Of a stretch of 64,000 nt of DNA, positions 14,997-23,628 are shown in pieces. The position numbers and the translations under genes were made by a program. The DNA is from an uncultured Clostridia bacterium (GTDB taxonomy: Bacteria; Bacillota; Clostridia; Christensenellales; UBA1242). The DNA is taken from assembly GCA_930990515.1 (NCBI GenBank), contig CAKNPS010000002.1:1-64000 (forward strand), given 5' to 3'. The notes below the pieces were generated by a model, which did not search any database, was not told the origin of the DNA, and saw only the letters and a list, made by a program, of their open reading frames with translations. Position 1 is the first letter of the stretch. Every line of letters starts with the position of its first letter.

Positions 14997-16226
14997 ATGT
15001 GTGACACAATTTACTTAAAAAGAAACGGAAAAAGTTATTTTGGTAAAAACAGTGACCGCTCCCCTAATGAAGCACATTTAATGATTAGAGAAACTGCCAA
15101 AGATTATGAAAAAGGAGCAAAACTCAAGGCTACATATATTGAAATTCCACAAGTGGAACATACTTATTCATGTGTGCTTCTTAAGCCACACTGGATTTGG
15201 GGTGCCGAAATGGGCTGGAATGAGTTTGGTTTAAATATAGGAAATGAAGCCGTTTTCACAAATATTAAAAAAGAAAAAGAAAATGGGCTGATTGGAATGG
15301 ATTTACTTAGGCTTGCTTTGGAGCGATGTAAAACAGCACTAGAAGCAGTCAACCTTATAATTTCATTAATTGGTGAATATGGACAAACTGGAAATTGTGG
15401 ATTTGATAAAAATTTTTATTATGATAATGCCTTTTTGATTGCTGACAAAAATGAAGCATACATTTTAGAAACAGCAGGCAGAAAGTATGCAGTAAAAAAA
15501 GTTATGGACACTGCAACCATTTCCAACTGCTTAAGCATTAGAGATGACTATGATTTTTGCTCTCCTAACTTTGAAGGAGATTTCAAAAAAACATTTCAAA
15601 ACAATCTTTTTACCCTTGTCGCTGGTGCTGAAAAAAGAAAGCAGGCTTCTTTCAGCACTCTTATGAAAAATGGCGAACCATTTGATTTAATGAAAGAAGC
15701 CTTAAGTTGTCATAGTTCCGAAAAAGTAAGTGCAAACTCCAGTTCCACAGATAGTGTTTGTATGCATGCTGGTAATATGTTTGGCGACCAAACAACAGGA
15801 AGTTACTTCGGAGAAATTGATAAGTGCTATTTTGTTACTGGTTCTTCTTTTCCATGCCTTTCAATATATAAACCACTCACAAAAAATGCAGAAATATTGC
15901 CAGAAGATGAAAGCGTTGCTCTAACCTATTGGTTAAAACGTGAAAAACTCAATAGACACATTATGAGTGGTAACATAGACGAAGAAGAATATCTTGAAAA
16001 TGCTGGCTCGCTCCAAAGTGAATTTATTGATTTAGCAAAGAATGTTAAAGATGATAAAAAACTTGCCAAAGTTTCTAAATATTGTTTTGAACGCGAAGAA
16101 GAATTTGTGAATACTTGGCTTGAAAGAGTGAAAAATAAAAAAATACATATCAAGGGTGGTCTTTATTTTAAAAATTATTGGAACAAAAAAACTAAAGTTT
16201 TAGAAAAAGAATATAAAGGTTTTTAA
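14997..16226 (+). CDS. Peptidase family C69 (dipeptidase/secernin-like)
   Basis: The 409-residue protein starts MCDT; after Met removal Cys2 would be the N-terminal nucleophile, as in the C69 Ntn-hydrolases. The family-typical segments FGKNSDRSPNEAH (residues 15-27), WGAEMGWNEFGLNIGNEAVF and ILETAGRKYAVKKV are present. C69 enzymes cleave dipeptides or related amide bonds; there is no signal peptide, so it is cytoplasmic. AAAGGAG precedes the start. Glycerate kinase begins two bases after its stop, so the two form an operon, although their functions are not obviously related. Confidence 0.88.
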   Translation: MCDTIYLKRNGKSYFGKNSDRSPNEAHLMIRETAKDYEKGAKLKATYIEIPQVEHTYSCVLLKPHWIWGAEMGWNEFGLNIGNEAVFTNIKKEKENGLIGMDLLRLALERCKTALEAVNLIISLIGEYGQTGNCGFDKNFYYDNAFLIADKNEAYILETAGRKYAVKKVMDTATISNCLSIRDDYDFCSPNFEGDFKKTFQNNLFTLVAGAEKRKQASFSTLMKNGEPFDLMKEALSCHSSEKVSANSSSTDSVCMHAGNMFGDQTTGSYFGEIDKCYFVTGSSFPCLSIYKPLTKNAEILPEDESVALTYWLKREKLNRHIMSGNIDEEEYLENAGSLQSEFIDLAKNVKDDKKLAKVSKYCFEREEEFVNTWLERVKNKKIHIKGGLYFKNYWNKKTKVLEKEYKGF

Positions 16227-16227
16227 A

Positions 16228-17316
16228 ATGAAATTAAAAACAGTTTTGATTGCTCCAGACAAGTTTAAAGGGAGTTTAACCGCACAGCAATTTTGTGACA
16301 TAGTAAAAAATGAAATTAAAAAATTTGACAAAAATATTGATGTTATCTCTTGTCCCCTTGCAGATGGCGGCGAAGGAACTCTTTCTTGCTTTGTTGATAA
16401 TTTGAAGGCAAAATTAATTACAAAATATTTTTCTAATGCTAACTTTAAGAAAGAAAAATCTAGTTATGCCCTTTTAGGAAAAGTTGCCTTTATTGAAGCG
16501 GCTCAAACTTGCGGGCTTTATAAAACAAAAATTAAAAATCCTTGTTACACAACAACATTAGGTGTTGGCGAGCAAATTAGAGACGCCATTAAAAATGGAG
16601 CAGAAAAAATTTTCTTAACTATTGGTGGAAGTGCAACAAATGACGCTGGTACTGGAATGGCAGTTGGTCTTGGCTATAAATTTTATGATAAAGAAAATAA
16701 AGAATTTATTCCAACTGGAAATTCCTTAAATATGATTTCAAAAATTGAATTTCCTAAAGAAAAATTAGATGTCGAATTTATTACTCTTTGCGATGTTAAA
16801 AATGTTCTTTATGGCAAAAATGGAGCAGCTTATATTTATGCAAAGCAAAAAGGTGCAAATGATGAAGATTTAAAATTGCTTGATGATAACTTAAAGGCTT
16901 TCAACAAAATTTGCAAAAAATATGGAAGCGATTTTTCCAAGGTCGAAGGCTCAGGTGCTGCCGGAGGTCTTGGTGCAGGAGCAATTTTTTTCTTAAGTAG
17001 TAAACTTGAAAGCGGAATTGAAACAATTTTTAAACTTGTAGATATTGATAATAAAATTTCTAAAGCAGATTTAATTATCACTGGCGAAGGCAAAATTGAC
17101 AAGCAATCAAAATGTGGAAAGGTGGTTTTCTCCTTGAAAGCAAAATGTAAAAATAAAAAACTTGTAGCTTTTTGTGGAGTTAATAAATTAAAAAAGCAGG
17201 ATTTTGATATATTAGAAATAAACGACAAAAACTGCTCTCTTGAAAAGAATATTTCAAACACAAAGAAGAACTTATGTAAACATATTAAAAATTATTTAAA
17301 AAACTACTTAATATAA
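16228..17316 (+). CDS. glxK: Glycerate kinase (GarK/GlxK family)
   Basis: The 362-residue protein phosphorylates D-glycerate with ATP. Family signatures are APDKFKGSLTA (near residue 10), LADGGEGT (near 47), GGSATNDAGTGMAVGLG (near 134) and SGAAGGLGAG (near 250). The length is normal, slightly short at the C-terminus. It directly follows the C69 peptidase gene with a 2-base gap and no separate promoter. The product, 2- or 3-phosphoglycerate, feeds glycolysis. Confidence 0.94.
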   Translation: MKLKTVLIAPDKFKGSLTAQQFCDIVKNEIKKFDKNIDVISCPLADGGEGTLSCFVDNLKAKLITKYFSNANFKKEKSSYALLGKVAFIEAAQTCGLYKTKIKNPCYTTTLGVGEQIRDAIKNGAEKIFLTIGGSATNDAGTGMAVGLGYKFYDKENKEFIPTGNSLNMISKIEFPKEKLDVEFITLCDVKNVLYGKNGAAYIYAKQKGANDEDLKLLDDNLKAFNKICKKYGSDFSKVEGSGAAGGLGAGAIFFLSSKLESGIETIFKLVDIDNKISKADLIITGEGKIDKQSKCGKVVFSLKAKCKNKKLVAFCGVNKLKKQDFDILEINDKNCSLEKNISNTKKNLCKHIKNYLKNYLI

Positions 17317-17388
17317 AAATTAAAAAATTGTGTATAAGTGGATATTTTAAATAAAAGCTTTACTGATTTTTATAAATATTTATAGAAA

Positions 17389-17424
17389 TAAAAAAGAAGT
17401 TTTTTAAACCTCTTTTTTATTTTC
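17389..17424. terminator. Bidirectional terminator
   Basis: AAAAAAGAAGTT and AACCTCTTTTTT pair around TTTTA. It overlaps the last codons of the DUF1097 gene on the minus strand and follows the glycerate kinase operon on the plus strand. Confidence 0.65.
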
Positions 17425-17985
17425 CAACTTTTCCACATTTTCTTTTGTTTCGACAAAATTTGGCTTTTTCTTCCATTTACCATGCAAAAATGTGGTAATA
17501 AATGAGCATGCCATACCTATAATACAATATAAAAGTATCGTGCCAATCATAATGCCCGCATTTGCAAAACTATTTGGAGACATTCCAACACCCAGCCCAG
17601 AAAATGTCATTGCAATACCGATAAATATTCCAGCAAGTGAATTTAGCCATAATTTTTTAAAATTTTCAAAATACATAATAATAAAATTAGTAACAAATAT
17701 GCCAATAAGACCAGCAATACTAATTCCAACAACTTGAGTATCGAAAAGTTGACCAAAATATATCATTCCTACGGCAAATAAAAATCCAACAACAACACCA
17801 ATAAGCATTTTAATCATATCTTTAAAATTCATCCCAGTAGAAACTGTCCATGCAACAAATGCTATCCACAAAAATGTAGCTCCTTCAACTATGTTTGGGG
17901 CAATAAGTGCATCTAAACAATAAATAACTGCCGCTGTAATTGCAACAATAAGTGGCATCTTTGATAACTCTAAAAATTTTTTCAT
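17404..17985 (-). CDS. DUF1097-like membrane protein
   Basis: The 193-residue protein has about five or six membrane segments filling residues 8-165 and a short charged C-terminal tail. Glycine-rich helices with conserved small residues (GVVVGFLFAVGMIYFG, GLGVGMSPNSFANAG) match the DUF1097 (YcdZ-like) family, whose function is unknown. It is monocistronic; the start has a GGGAGAAT ribosome binding site. The 296-bp gap upstream (17986-18281) holds no gene that I can support. Confidence 0.65.
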   Translation of the reverse strand: MKKFLELSKMPLIVAITAAVIYCLDALIAPNIVEGATFLWIAFVAWTVSTGMNFKDMIKMLIGVVVGFLFAVGMIYFGQLFDTQVVGISIAGLIGIFVTNFIIMYFENFKKLWLNSLAGIFIGIAMTFSGLGVGMSPNSFANAGIMIGTILLYCIIGMACSFITTFLHGKWKKKPNFVETKENVEKLENKKEV

Positions 17986-18281
17986 ATTCTCCCTTTTAAA
18001 TAAGTTAAATACCTATAATATATTATTATCATATAAAAATATAAAATGCAACAATATTTTGACATTCTTATTTATAACTAAATATTAATTTTACCAAAAC
18101 CAATAAAGTAATTCATAATTTTCTCTCCCTTATAAACTTTTCACAATATATTGTATAATAATTTGATAGTCAAATAATATGTGGATAGAATAGAAAAATT
18201 TTTATCTTTATTAATTAAAAAGATTTATAAACTAAATTGATTATGTTATAATATTATTAAGAAAAATATAAAAGGTAAAGA

Positions 18282-19454
18282 ATGAAACACGAAAAAATTA
18301 CACAAAAGTTTATATCTTTTTTAGAAAAAGATGAAAATCTAAAAAATTTGGTGAAAAAAAACTTGGAAATTGCTAAAAAAAACAACCCTGACAAGACAAC
18401 CAATCCCGCCCAATCGCTTGAAGAACTTTATGATTTTCTTGATTGGTCAGTTAAGTGTATGCCTTGGAAATGTTTAAAAAATGCTAAATATAGTGACCTT
18501 TTCACCGCAATGGACCAAACGACAGGGTATTTTTGGTATATTTTTGATCAACCACTTGATGAACTTAAAGATAAGGGGTTCTATTATCCAACACTTCAAT
18601 ATCTTGAGCCTATTGCAAGTTGGATCAAAGAATATTCTATAACTTGGGGGAAATTTTTATCCAAAAAGAAAAGTTGGAATGATGACTATTATAAACTCGC
18701 CCTATCAGATGAAAAATTCGGTTTGACCAAAGGTTGGTATGGCGACAAAAACATTTGGAAAACATATAACGACTTTTTCAGCCGTAAACTTATTGACACA
18801 TCTCAAAGACCAATAAGTGATGCTGATGTTGTTTCTCCTGCTGATGCTGAACCAAAGGGATTTTATAAAATTGATGAAAACAATATGTTGGTAAATGATG
18901 TAAATATAAAGTCAGCAAACCTAAATTCAATTGAAGAATTGCTTGGAAAAACTTGTAAATATAAAGATGCTTTTAGTGGTGGAACATTAACACACACTTT
19001 TCTCAATATGAGTGATTATCATCGTTATCATTTTCCAATTGGTGGAAGAATCTTAGGACTAAGAAAAATTCCCGGTGCCAATGCCGGCGGTGGTATTTCT
19101 GAATGGAACAAAAAACTTAAAAAATATATCTACTTTAACGAAACTGGTTTTCAAATGATTGAAACTCGTGATTGTATCATTTTGGAAACAGAAAAATTTG
19201 GACTTGTGGCAATTTTGCCAGTTGGAATGTCGCAGGTTTGTTCTTGTAACTGGGAAAAAGGACTAAAGATTGGAAAAACTGTTCAAAAAGGCGACCCGAT
19301 GGGTTATTTCCTTTTTGGCGGAAGTGATATTATTATGATTTTTCAAAAGCATATAAAAGTCACCCCATTAACCAAAAAGATTAATAAAAATAGATATCTC
19401 CACATACTTATGGGTGAACCTTATGCTAAATTGGAAATCAAAAAGCATTCTTAA
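18282..19454 (+). CDS. psd: Phosphatidylserine decarboxylase-like protein
   Basis: The 390-residue protein has the PSD fold signature: YNDFFSRKL, SPADAEP (Asp of the charge relay), LNMSDYHRYHFP (His) and a C-terminal GGSD in LFGGSDIIMIF where the family has (L/G)GS(T/S). Ser348 would become the pyruvoyl group by self-cleavage before it. PSD converts phosphatidylserine to phosphatidylethanolamine at the membrane. The roughly 150-residue N-terminal extension resembles the long soluble-type PSDs rather than the E. coli form. Asp in place of Thr/Ser after the cleavage Ser is unusual. The ribosome binding site AAAGG is modest and an upstream TATAAT is present at about 18247. Confidence 0.8.
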   Translation: MKHEKITQKFISFLEKDENLKNLVKKNLEIAKKNNPDKTTNPAQSLEELYDFLDWSVKCMPWKCLKNAKYSDLFTAMDQTTGYFWYIFDQPLDELKDKGFYYPTLQYLEPIASWIKEYSITWGKFLSKKKSWNDDYYKLALSDEKFGLTKGWYGDKNIWKTYNDFFSRKLIDTSQRPISDADVVSPADAEPKGFYKIDENNMLVNDVNIKSANLNSIEELLGKTCKYKDAFSGGTLTHTFLNMSDYHRYHFPIGGRILGLRKIPGANAGGGISEWNKKLKKYIYFNETGFQMIETRDCIILETEKFGLVAILPVGMSQVCSCNWEKGLKIGKTVQKGDPMGYFLFGGSDIIMIFQKHIKVTPLTKKINKNRYLHILMGEPYAKLEIKKHS

Positions 19455-19465
19455 AAGGAGAAAAT

Positions 19466-19519
19466 ATGACTGTCGCCGAGATGACAGTCTATACGACGCA
19501 GAGATGTGGTCGATTATAA
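19466..19519 (+). CDS. Possible 17-residue leader peptide
   Basis: An ATG with a strong ribosome binding site (AAAGGAGAAAAT) opens a 17-codon frame, MTVAEMTVYTTQRCGRL, between the PSD-like and methyltransferase genes. Its first codons form an inverted repeat, ACTGTC/GACAGT. The stop lies 10 bases before the methyltransferase ATG. It may be a coupling peptide or chance. Confidence 0.3.
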   Translation: MTVAEMTVYTTQRCGRL

Positions 19520-19529
19520 AGGAGTGAAA

Positions 19530-20117
19530 ATGAAAAGTTTGATTGATTATTATGATGACTCGGCTGAACTTTGGGCAAACAATTGGTATGAAAATGACGA
19601 ACTTTTGCCTTATTTAAAAAGATTTTTATCATATCTTCCAAAAAGTCCAAAAGTTTTAGATTTATGCTGCGGTGCTGGTTACGAAAGTATGAGACTTCAC
19701 AAACTAGGTGCAAATGTTGTCGGTGCTGATTTAAGCGAAGGCGAACTTAAAATTGCACGAGAAAGAAATCCAGAGATTAAATTCTATAAAAAAGATATGT
19801 TAAAGTCATATAAAGATTTGGGTAGTTTTGATGGCATTGCTTGCATTGCTGGAATTGTTCATCTTGAAACTGCGCAACTTTCGCTATGTTTTGAAAAAAT
19901 GAGTGAAGTGTTAAAAAGTGGTGGATACTTATTTCTCGTTTATGGTTTTGGCAAAGACAATGTCCATTCTGTGACATATAATGGTGAAGTCTATTCAAGA
20001 AATTTCATTTCACACACAAGAGAAGAAATAATCTCTGCAATGAATGGTAAATTTGAGTTTGTGGAAGAACTTGAACCAATAAGATATTTCAAACACGAAA
20101 TTTATAAAAAATGTTAA
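19530..20117 (+). CDS. SAM-dependent class I methyltransferase
   Basis: The 195-residue protein has motif I VLDLCCGAGYES (about 46-57), the acidic motif II GADLSEG and motif III/IV with GIACIAGIVH in place of a catalytic-type DxVH. It therefore binds S-adenosylmethionine; the acceptor is unknown. The start at 19530 has GGAGTG directly upstream; an earlier in-frame GTG at 19506 lacks a ribosome binding site. It lies 75 nt after the PSD-like gene in the same direction and may be co-transcribed. A link to phospholipid methylation is possible but unproven. Confidence 0.88.
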   Translation: MKSLIDYYDDSAELWANNWYENDELLPYLKRFLSYLPKSPKVLDLCCGAGYESMRLHKLGANVVGADLSEGELKIARERNPEIKFYKKDMLKSYKDLGSFDGIACIAGIVHLETAQLSLCFEKMSEVLKSGGYLFLVYGFGKDNVHSVTYNGEVYSRNFISHTREEIISAMNGKFEFVEELEPIRYFKHEIYKKC

Positions 20118-20141
20118 ATCTATTAAGGTAAGAGCGAACTC

Positions 20142-20212
20142 GTTCGAATCCCCACATAATAAAAAAAGACTGCAATAAGCAGTCACCTTGGTGCGCTCGT
20201 GGGGATTCGAAC
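20142..20212. repeat. 14-bp inverted copy of the tRNA-Arg T-arm
   Basis: GTTCGAATCCCCAC at 20142-20155 (plus) is the exact inverse of 20199-20212, the T-loop and T-stem of the adjacent tRNA-Arg. The spacer holds the tRNA terminator. No integrase is nearby. Confidence 0.7.
20158..20185 (-). terminator. tRNA-Arg terminator
   Basis: On the minus strand GACTGC-TTATT-GCAGTC followed by TTTTTTTATT, a few bases after the tRNA CCA. Confidence 0.85.
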
Positions 20213-20265
20213 CCAAGACCTTTCGTTCCGTAGACGAACGCTCTATCCAGCTGAGCTACGAGCGC
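20189..20265 (-). tRNA. tRNA-Arg (anticodon ACG)
   Basis: The minus-strand cloverleaf has acceptor GCGCTCG/CGAGCGC, D-arm AGCTCAGCTGGATAGAG, anticodon loop CTACGGA (ACG, A34 normally edited to inosine), T-loop TTCGAAT and encoded ACCA. One T-stem pair is mismatched. Confidence 0.95.
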
Positions 20266-20394
20266 ATAAATTATTGAACGGCTTAATTATATCATATTTA
20301 ATCCTTTTTTGCAATAAAATTTCGTAAAATTATTTATTTTTTATTGTTCTGATAAATTATTTATAAATTTGGTATGTGGTAACTATCTTTCGTT

Positions 20395-20422
20395 TTGCGA
20401 AATTAAAAGATTGTGATATTAT
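20395..20422 (+). promoter_or_regulatory. galE promoter
   Basis: TTGCGA (20395-20400), 16-nt spacer ending in TGA, TATTAT (20417-20422): an extended -10 promoter about 19 nt upstream of the AAAGGAGGAATAT ribosome binding site and ATG. Confidence 0.65.
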
Positions 20423-20440
20423 TACAAAAAGGAGGAATAT

Positions 20441-21448
20441 ATGAAAATTTTATTAACAGGTGGACTTGGTTACATTGGTTCGCACACTGCAGTCGAAGTT
20501 ATTAATTCCGGGAACGAAGCAATTATTATCGACAATTTATCCAATTCAAAAATTGAAGTTTTGGACAAGATTGAAAAAATAACTGGCAGGCGACCAAAAT
20601 TTTATCAAGATGATGTTTGCGATATTTCAGCCTTGAAAAAATTGTTTGCGGAAAACCCTGATATTTTTGCTGTAATACATTTTGCAGGTTTTAAAGCAGT
20701 TGGAGAAAGTTGCAAAGAACCTTTGAAATATTATAAAAACAATTTACTTTCCACATTAAATTTACTGGAAGTTATGGAAAGTTATCAATGTAAGAACTTT
20801 ATTTTTAGTTCTTCGGCAACTGTTTATGCCGTATCTGAAATTATGCCACTTGAAGAAGACTTTCCACTCGGTGCATCAAATCCTTATGGAAGAACAAAAC
20901 TTTTCAACGAAGAAATTTTGAAAGATTATCAATCCGCCCACCCAGACTTTAATGTCATATTACTTCGCTACTTCAATCCTATTGGTGCCCACGAAAGTGG
21001 ACTCCTTGGAGAAGACCCAAACGGTATACCAAACAACTTAATGCCATACATTTGTAAAGTTGCCACAGGCGAACTTGACCATTTGAATATCTTTGGAAAT
21101 GACTATAAAACAAAAGACGGCACAGGTGTTCGCGATTATATTCATATTATGGATTTGGCAAACGGACACATTAAAGCCCTTGAAAAAATGACGAAAGAAA
21201 ATGTTGGTCTTAAAATTTATAATCTAGGCACAGGCACTGGATATAGTGTTCTCGACATTGTCAACACCTTCAATAAGGTAAACGGAAATCTTGTTAAATA
21301 TGAATTTACTTCTCGTAGGCCCGGTGACATCGCTGAATGTTATGCTTCCCCTTCCAAAGCAGAAAAGGAACTTGGTTTTAAGACGACAAAAAGTTTAGAA
21401 GATATGTGTAAATCTAGTTATCAATATCAAAAACAAAATAAAAAATAA
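20441..21448 (+). CDS. galE: UDP-glucose 4-epimerase
   Basis: The 335-residue protein interconverts UDP-glucose and UDP-galactose, using tightly bound NAD. The Rossmann motif GGLGYIGSH (near residue 7), VIDNLSNS, SSSATVYA and the catalytic YGRTK (Tyr-x-x-x-Lys near 150) are all present, and the length is normal. In this setting it probably supplies sugars for surface polymers. It has its own promoter, an AGGAGG ribosome binding site and a downstream terminator, so it is monocistronic. Confidence 0.96.
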   Translation: MKILLTGGLGYIGSHTAVEVINSGNEAIIIDNLSNSKIEVLDKIEKITGRRPKFYQDDVCDISALKKLFAENPDIFAVIHFAGFKAVGESCKEPLKYYKNNLLSTLNLLEVMESYQCKNFIFSSSATVYAVSEIMPLEEDFPLGASNPYGRTKLFNEEILKDYQSAHPDFNVILLRYFNPIGAHESGLLGEDPNGIPNNLMPYICKVATGELDHLNIFGNDYKTKDGTGVRDYIHIMDLANGHIKALEKMTKENVGLKIYNLGTGTGYSVLDIVNTFNKVNGNLVKYEFTSRRPGDIAECYASPSKAEKELGFKTTKSLEDMCKSSYQYQKQNKK

Positions 21449-21461
21449 GTATAAAAATAAA

Positions 21462-21497
21462 TTTAAATAAAAGCACGAGTAATCGTGCTTTTTCTTA
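21462..21497. terminator. Bidirectional terminator between galE and the LtaS-like gene
   Basis: AAGCACG (21471-21477) pairs with CGTGCTT (21484-21490) around AGTAAT, followed by TTTTC on the plus strand and an A-rich left arm that reads as T on the minus strand. Confidence 0.8.
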
Positions 21498-23486
21498 AAA
21501 AACTAAACTGCCATTAATGCCTTCCGTCCATATAACTTCAATATATGCTTGTTTTTTCCAATATAGATTGGCATTTGCTTTGAACTTTGAAATTTCTTCC
21601 TCTGTAACATTTTCGCCGACAATATAGACATCGGAAATATTAAAACTAAATATGTTATTGGTAAACATACCACTTAAATTTGAAACAAAAACAGAGTTTT
21701 CAATATCGTCACTAAACACTGAATTTCCTTGAAACAAGTTTGAGTTTGATGGTAATCCATACAAATCACAAATGGTTGGCAAGATGTCATAGGTACTACA
21801 AAAAGTATTTTCAATTTTTGAAAATTCCCCCCCCCACAAGTTGTATAGTTTAGGGCTGTATAACAGCATTGGAATGTTGTTTATGTATGTATTTGAATAA
21901 TCAGATTTTTCCACACCCTTAATTTTATAACAAAGATTGGAATAATAAGAATTGTGATCAGCAAAAAGAAGAATTGAAGTGTTATCAGTTAGGCCACGAG
22001 CATCAATTTCGTTGATTAAAGTTTCCACCATTCTATCAAAATCAATCATCGCCGATTTATATCTTCTTAGTTGTCCTAAATCGCTTTCATTTTCCGGCAA
22101 AATATAGTTTGTATTTTCCGTAAACCAAGTTGAAAATTCTTCATAATTACTGTCAAAAATTTGATAGAACTCTTCAAGATTTGCTTGGTAATAATCATAA
22201 GAACCATGCGTCGAAACAGTTGTAAAATATGTTAAAAACTGATGGTCTGTTGGCAAAAATTCATCAATCAAATTTGAAACAAAGTCTGAGTCATTTATCC
22301 ATTCTCCGAAACCCCCAAAAGACTGTTCCCCTGTGTAATCGTCGATAAAAAACAAATTATCAAAACCTATGCCATTGACCCCATGAGTGTAATCACGATT
22401 GTAAAATGAACCATAATTAGCATGAAAATATGAAGTTGAAACATTTTCGTCTTCGCTTGCTGATTTAAACAAGTTTGGCAGAGAGTATTGAAAATTGTAA
22501 CCACTATCAACGGCAGTGCCTACTAAATGATTTTTTGAAACACCATCAAGTAAAGTTATGTTTTCGCTATGATTTGTCCTATTCCTTGCATAAAATTCGT
22601 TAAACACAATTGTGTCATCTCCATTACTTAACCGCCAAAGAGTTGGAGTATTGTATGGGTCAATCGCATACCAATCTAAACTTTCACAAAGAATAACAAT
22701 CAAATTATCTCCATAAAGGTCAGCATTTTCATCTTTTGCAACATAACCTTCATCTATAAAGTCAACATATTCTTGCATATCTTCTGCTTCTTCTTTGAAA
22801 ATTAAATTTAAAACGCTTTTTGTGTAAAACCCATAATGTCCAAATTTTTTATATGCATCAAGTTTAAATTGGAAATTTTCCCATAGATAAACATCACTTG
22901 TTTCAATTTCAGTTGCTTCTGATGCCGCCACCTGCAGAGAATTAGTTTCAATTCCAAAAACTCCAAATCCTGTTACTTGAAAAAGCATAAAAACAACTAG
23001 AAAAATAGATGGAATACTCATTTTATTATATGAAATTTTCTTTTTTGCCTTTTTTTGAAAGACAATTGTCACTGCGACCATCACACCAAAAACAAGAACA
23101 TTGATAAGCACACCAATCCAGTCGATAAAATCTGCCGTAATGGCAGTTGTTGCTTCTGCCCCGAGTTTTAATAGGTCGAAAGAGAGAATATCTCCAAAAA
23201 CCTTATACATAGTGGAATTGACAATATTCATAAAAAATTGAAATCCCAAAAAGAAATAGAAAAGAACATTCATAGCAATTTTATTGGTAACTAGGTATAT
23301 AAACCCAGCAATAATCAAAATAATTCCTAAGTCAAAAAGAAAATAAGTTGGCAGTGCCATAACATTCCCTTCAGAATTTGTGAAGCCAAGATAGAGAAAA
23401 TTCACTAACTCCAAAATTATGGCAAAACCGATAAATAATATTGGTAAAAACACTCTATATATATCAACTTCGTATGTCTCTTTCAT
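21495..23486 (-). CDS. LtaS-like membrane sulfatase-fold enzyme with intragenic G9 tract
   Basis: The 663-residue protein starts MKETYEVDIYRVF; GGAAGGGG precedes this ATG, while the ATG 11 codons upstream has no ribosome binding site. Five N-terminal membrane segments (to about residue 185) are followed by an extracellular sulfatase-like domain: NLIVILCESLDWY, the nucleophile segment NRTNHSENITLLDG (Thr in the position of the LtaS nucleophile), VSTHGSYDYY and LLFADHNSYY for metal binding. LtaS enzymes polymerise glycerol phosphate from phosphatidylglycerol onto lipoteichoic acid; related members transfer phosphoethanolamine or other groups. Codons near residue 548 (LWGGE) contain nine consecutive G, so slippage would truncate the last 115 residues. 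It is currently in frame. Confidence 0.87.
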   Translation of the reverse strand: MKETYEVDIYRVFLPILFIGFAIILELVNFLYLGFTNSEGNVMALPTYFLFDLGIILIIAGFIYLVTNKIAMNVLFYFFLGFQFFMNIVNSTMYKVFGDILSFDLLKLGAEATTAITADFIDWIGVLINVLVFGVMVAVTIVFQKKAKKKISYNKMSIPSIFLVVFMLFQVTGFGVFGIETNSLQVAASEATEIETSDVYLWENFQFKLDAYKKFGHYGFYTKSVLNLIFKEEAEDMQEYVDFIDEGYVAKDENADLYGDNLIVILCESLDWYAIDPYNTPTLWRLSNGDDTIVFNEFYARNRTNHSENITLLDGVSKNHLVGTAVDSGYNFQYSLPNLFKSASEDENVSTSYFHANYGSFYNRDYTHGVNGIGFDNLFFIDDYTGEQSFGGFGEWINDSDFVSNLIDEFLPTDHQFLTYFTTVSTHGSYDYYQANLEEFYQIFDSNYEEFSTWFTENTNYILPENESDLGQLRRYKSAMIDFDRMVETLINEIDARGLTDNTSILLFADHNSYYSNLCYKIKGVEKSDYSNTYINNIPMLLYSPKLYNLWGGEFSKIENTFCSTYDILPTICDLYGLPSNSNLFQGNSVFSDDIENSVFVSNLSGMFTNNIFSFNISDVYIVGENVTEEEISKFKANANLYWKKQAYIEVIWTEGINGSLVF
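21837..21845 (-). repeat. Poly-G9 tract inside the LtaS-like gene
   Basis: Nine C on the plus strand encode Trp-Gly-Gly-Glu. With ten G a TGA follows within six codons; with eight G a different frame runs on for dozens of codons before a stop. The gene is in frame with nine. Confidence 0.9.
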
Positions 23487-23578
23487 TTCCCCTTCCAAAA
23501 TTTTATTTGATTGTATCATATATAAATAAATATTTCAAGTATTAATTTTATTAATTTTTTAACAATCTTATCTACTGA

Positions 23579-23607
23579 TTGACAAAAAGTTTTATTTATG
23601 ATATTCT
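23579..23607 (+). promoter_or_regulatory. Promoter of the ribokinase-family gene
   Basis: TTGACA (23579-23584), 17-nt spacer, TATTCT (23602-23607), then AAGGAGACAAT before the ATG at 23629. Confidence 0.75.
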
Positions 23608-23628
23608 CAATTTAATTAAGGAGACAAT

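Noticed and set aside
17446..17460. TTCGACAA Spo0A-box-like motif
   Set aside because: Inside the C-terminal coding part of the DUF1097-like gene.
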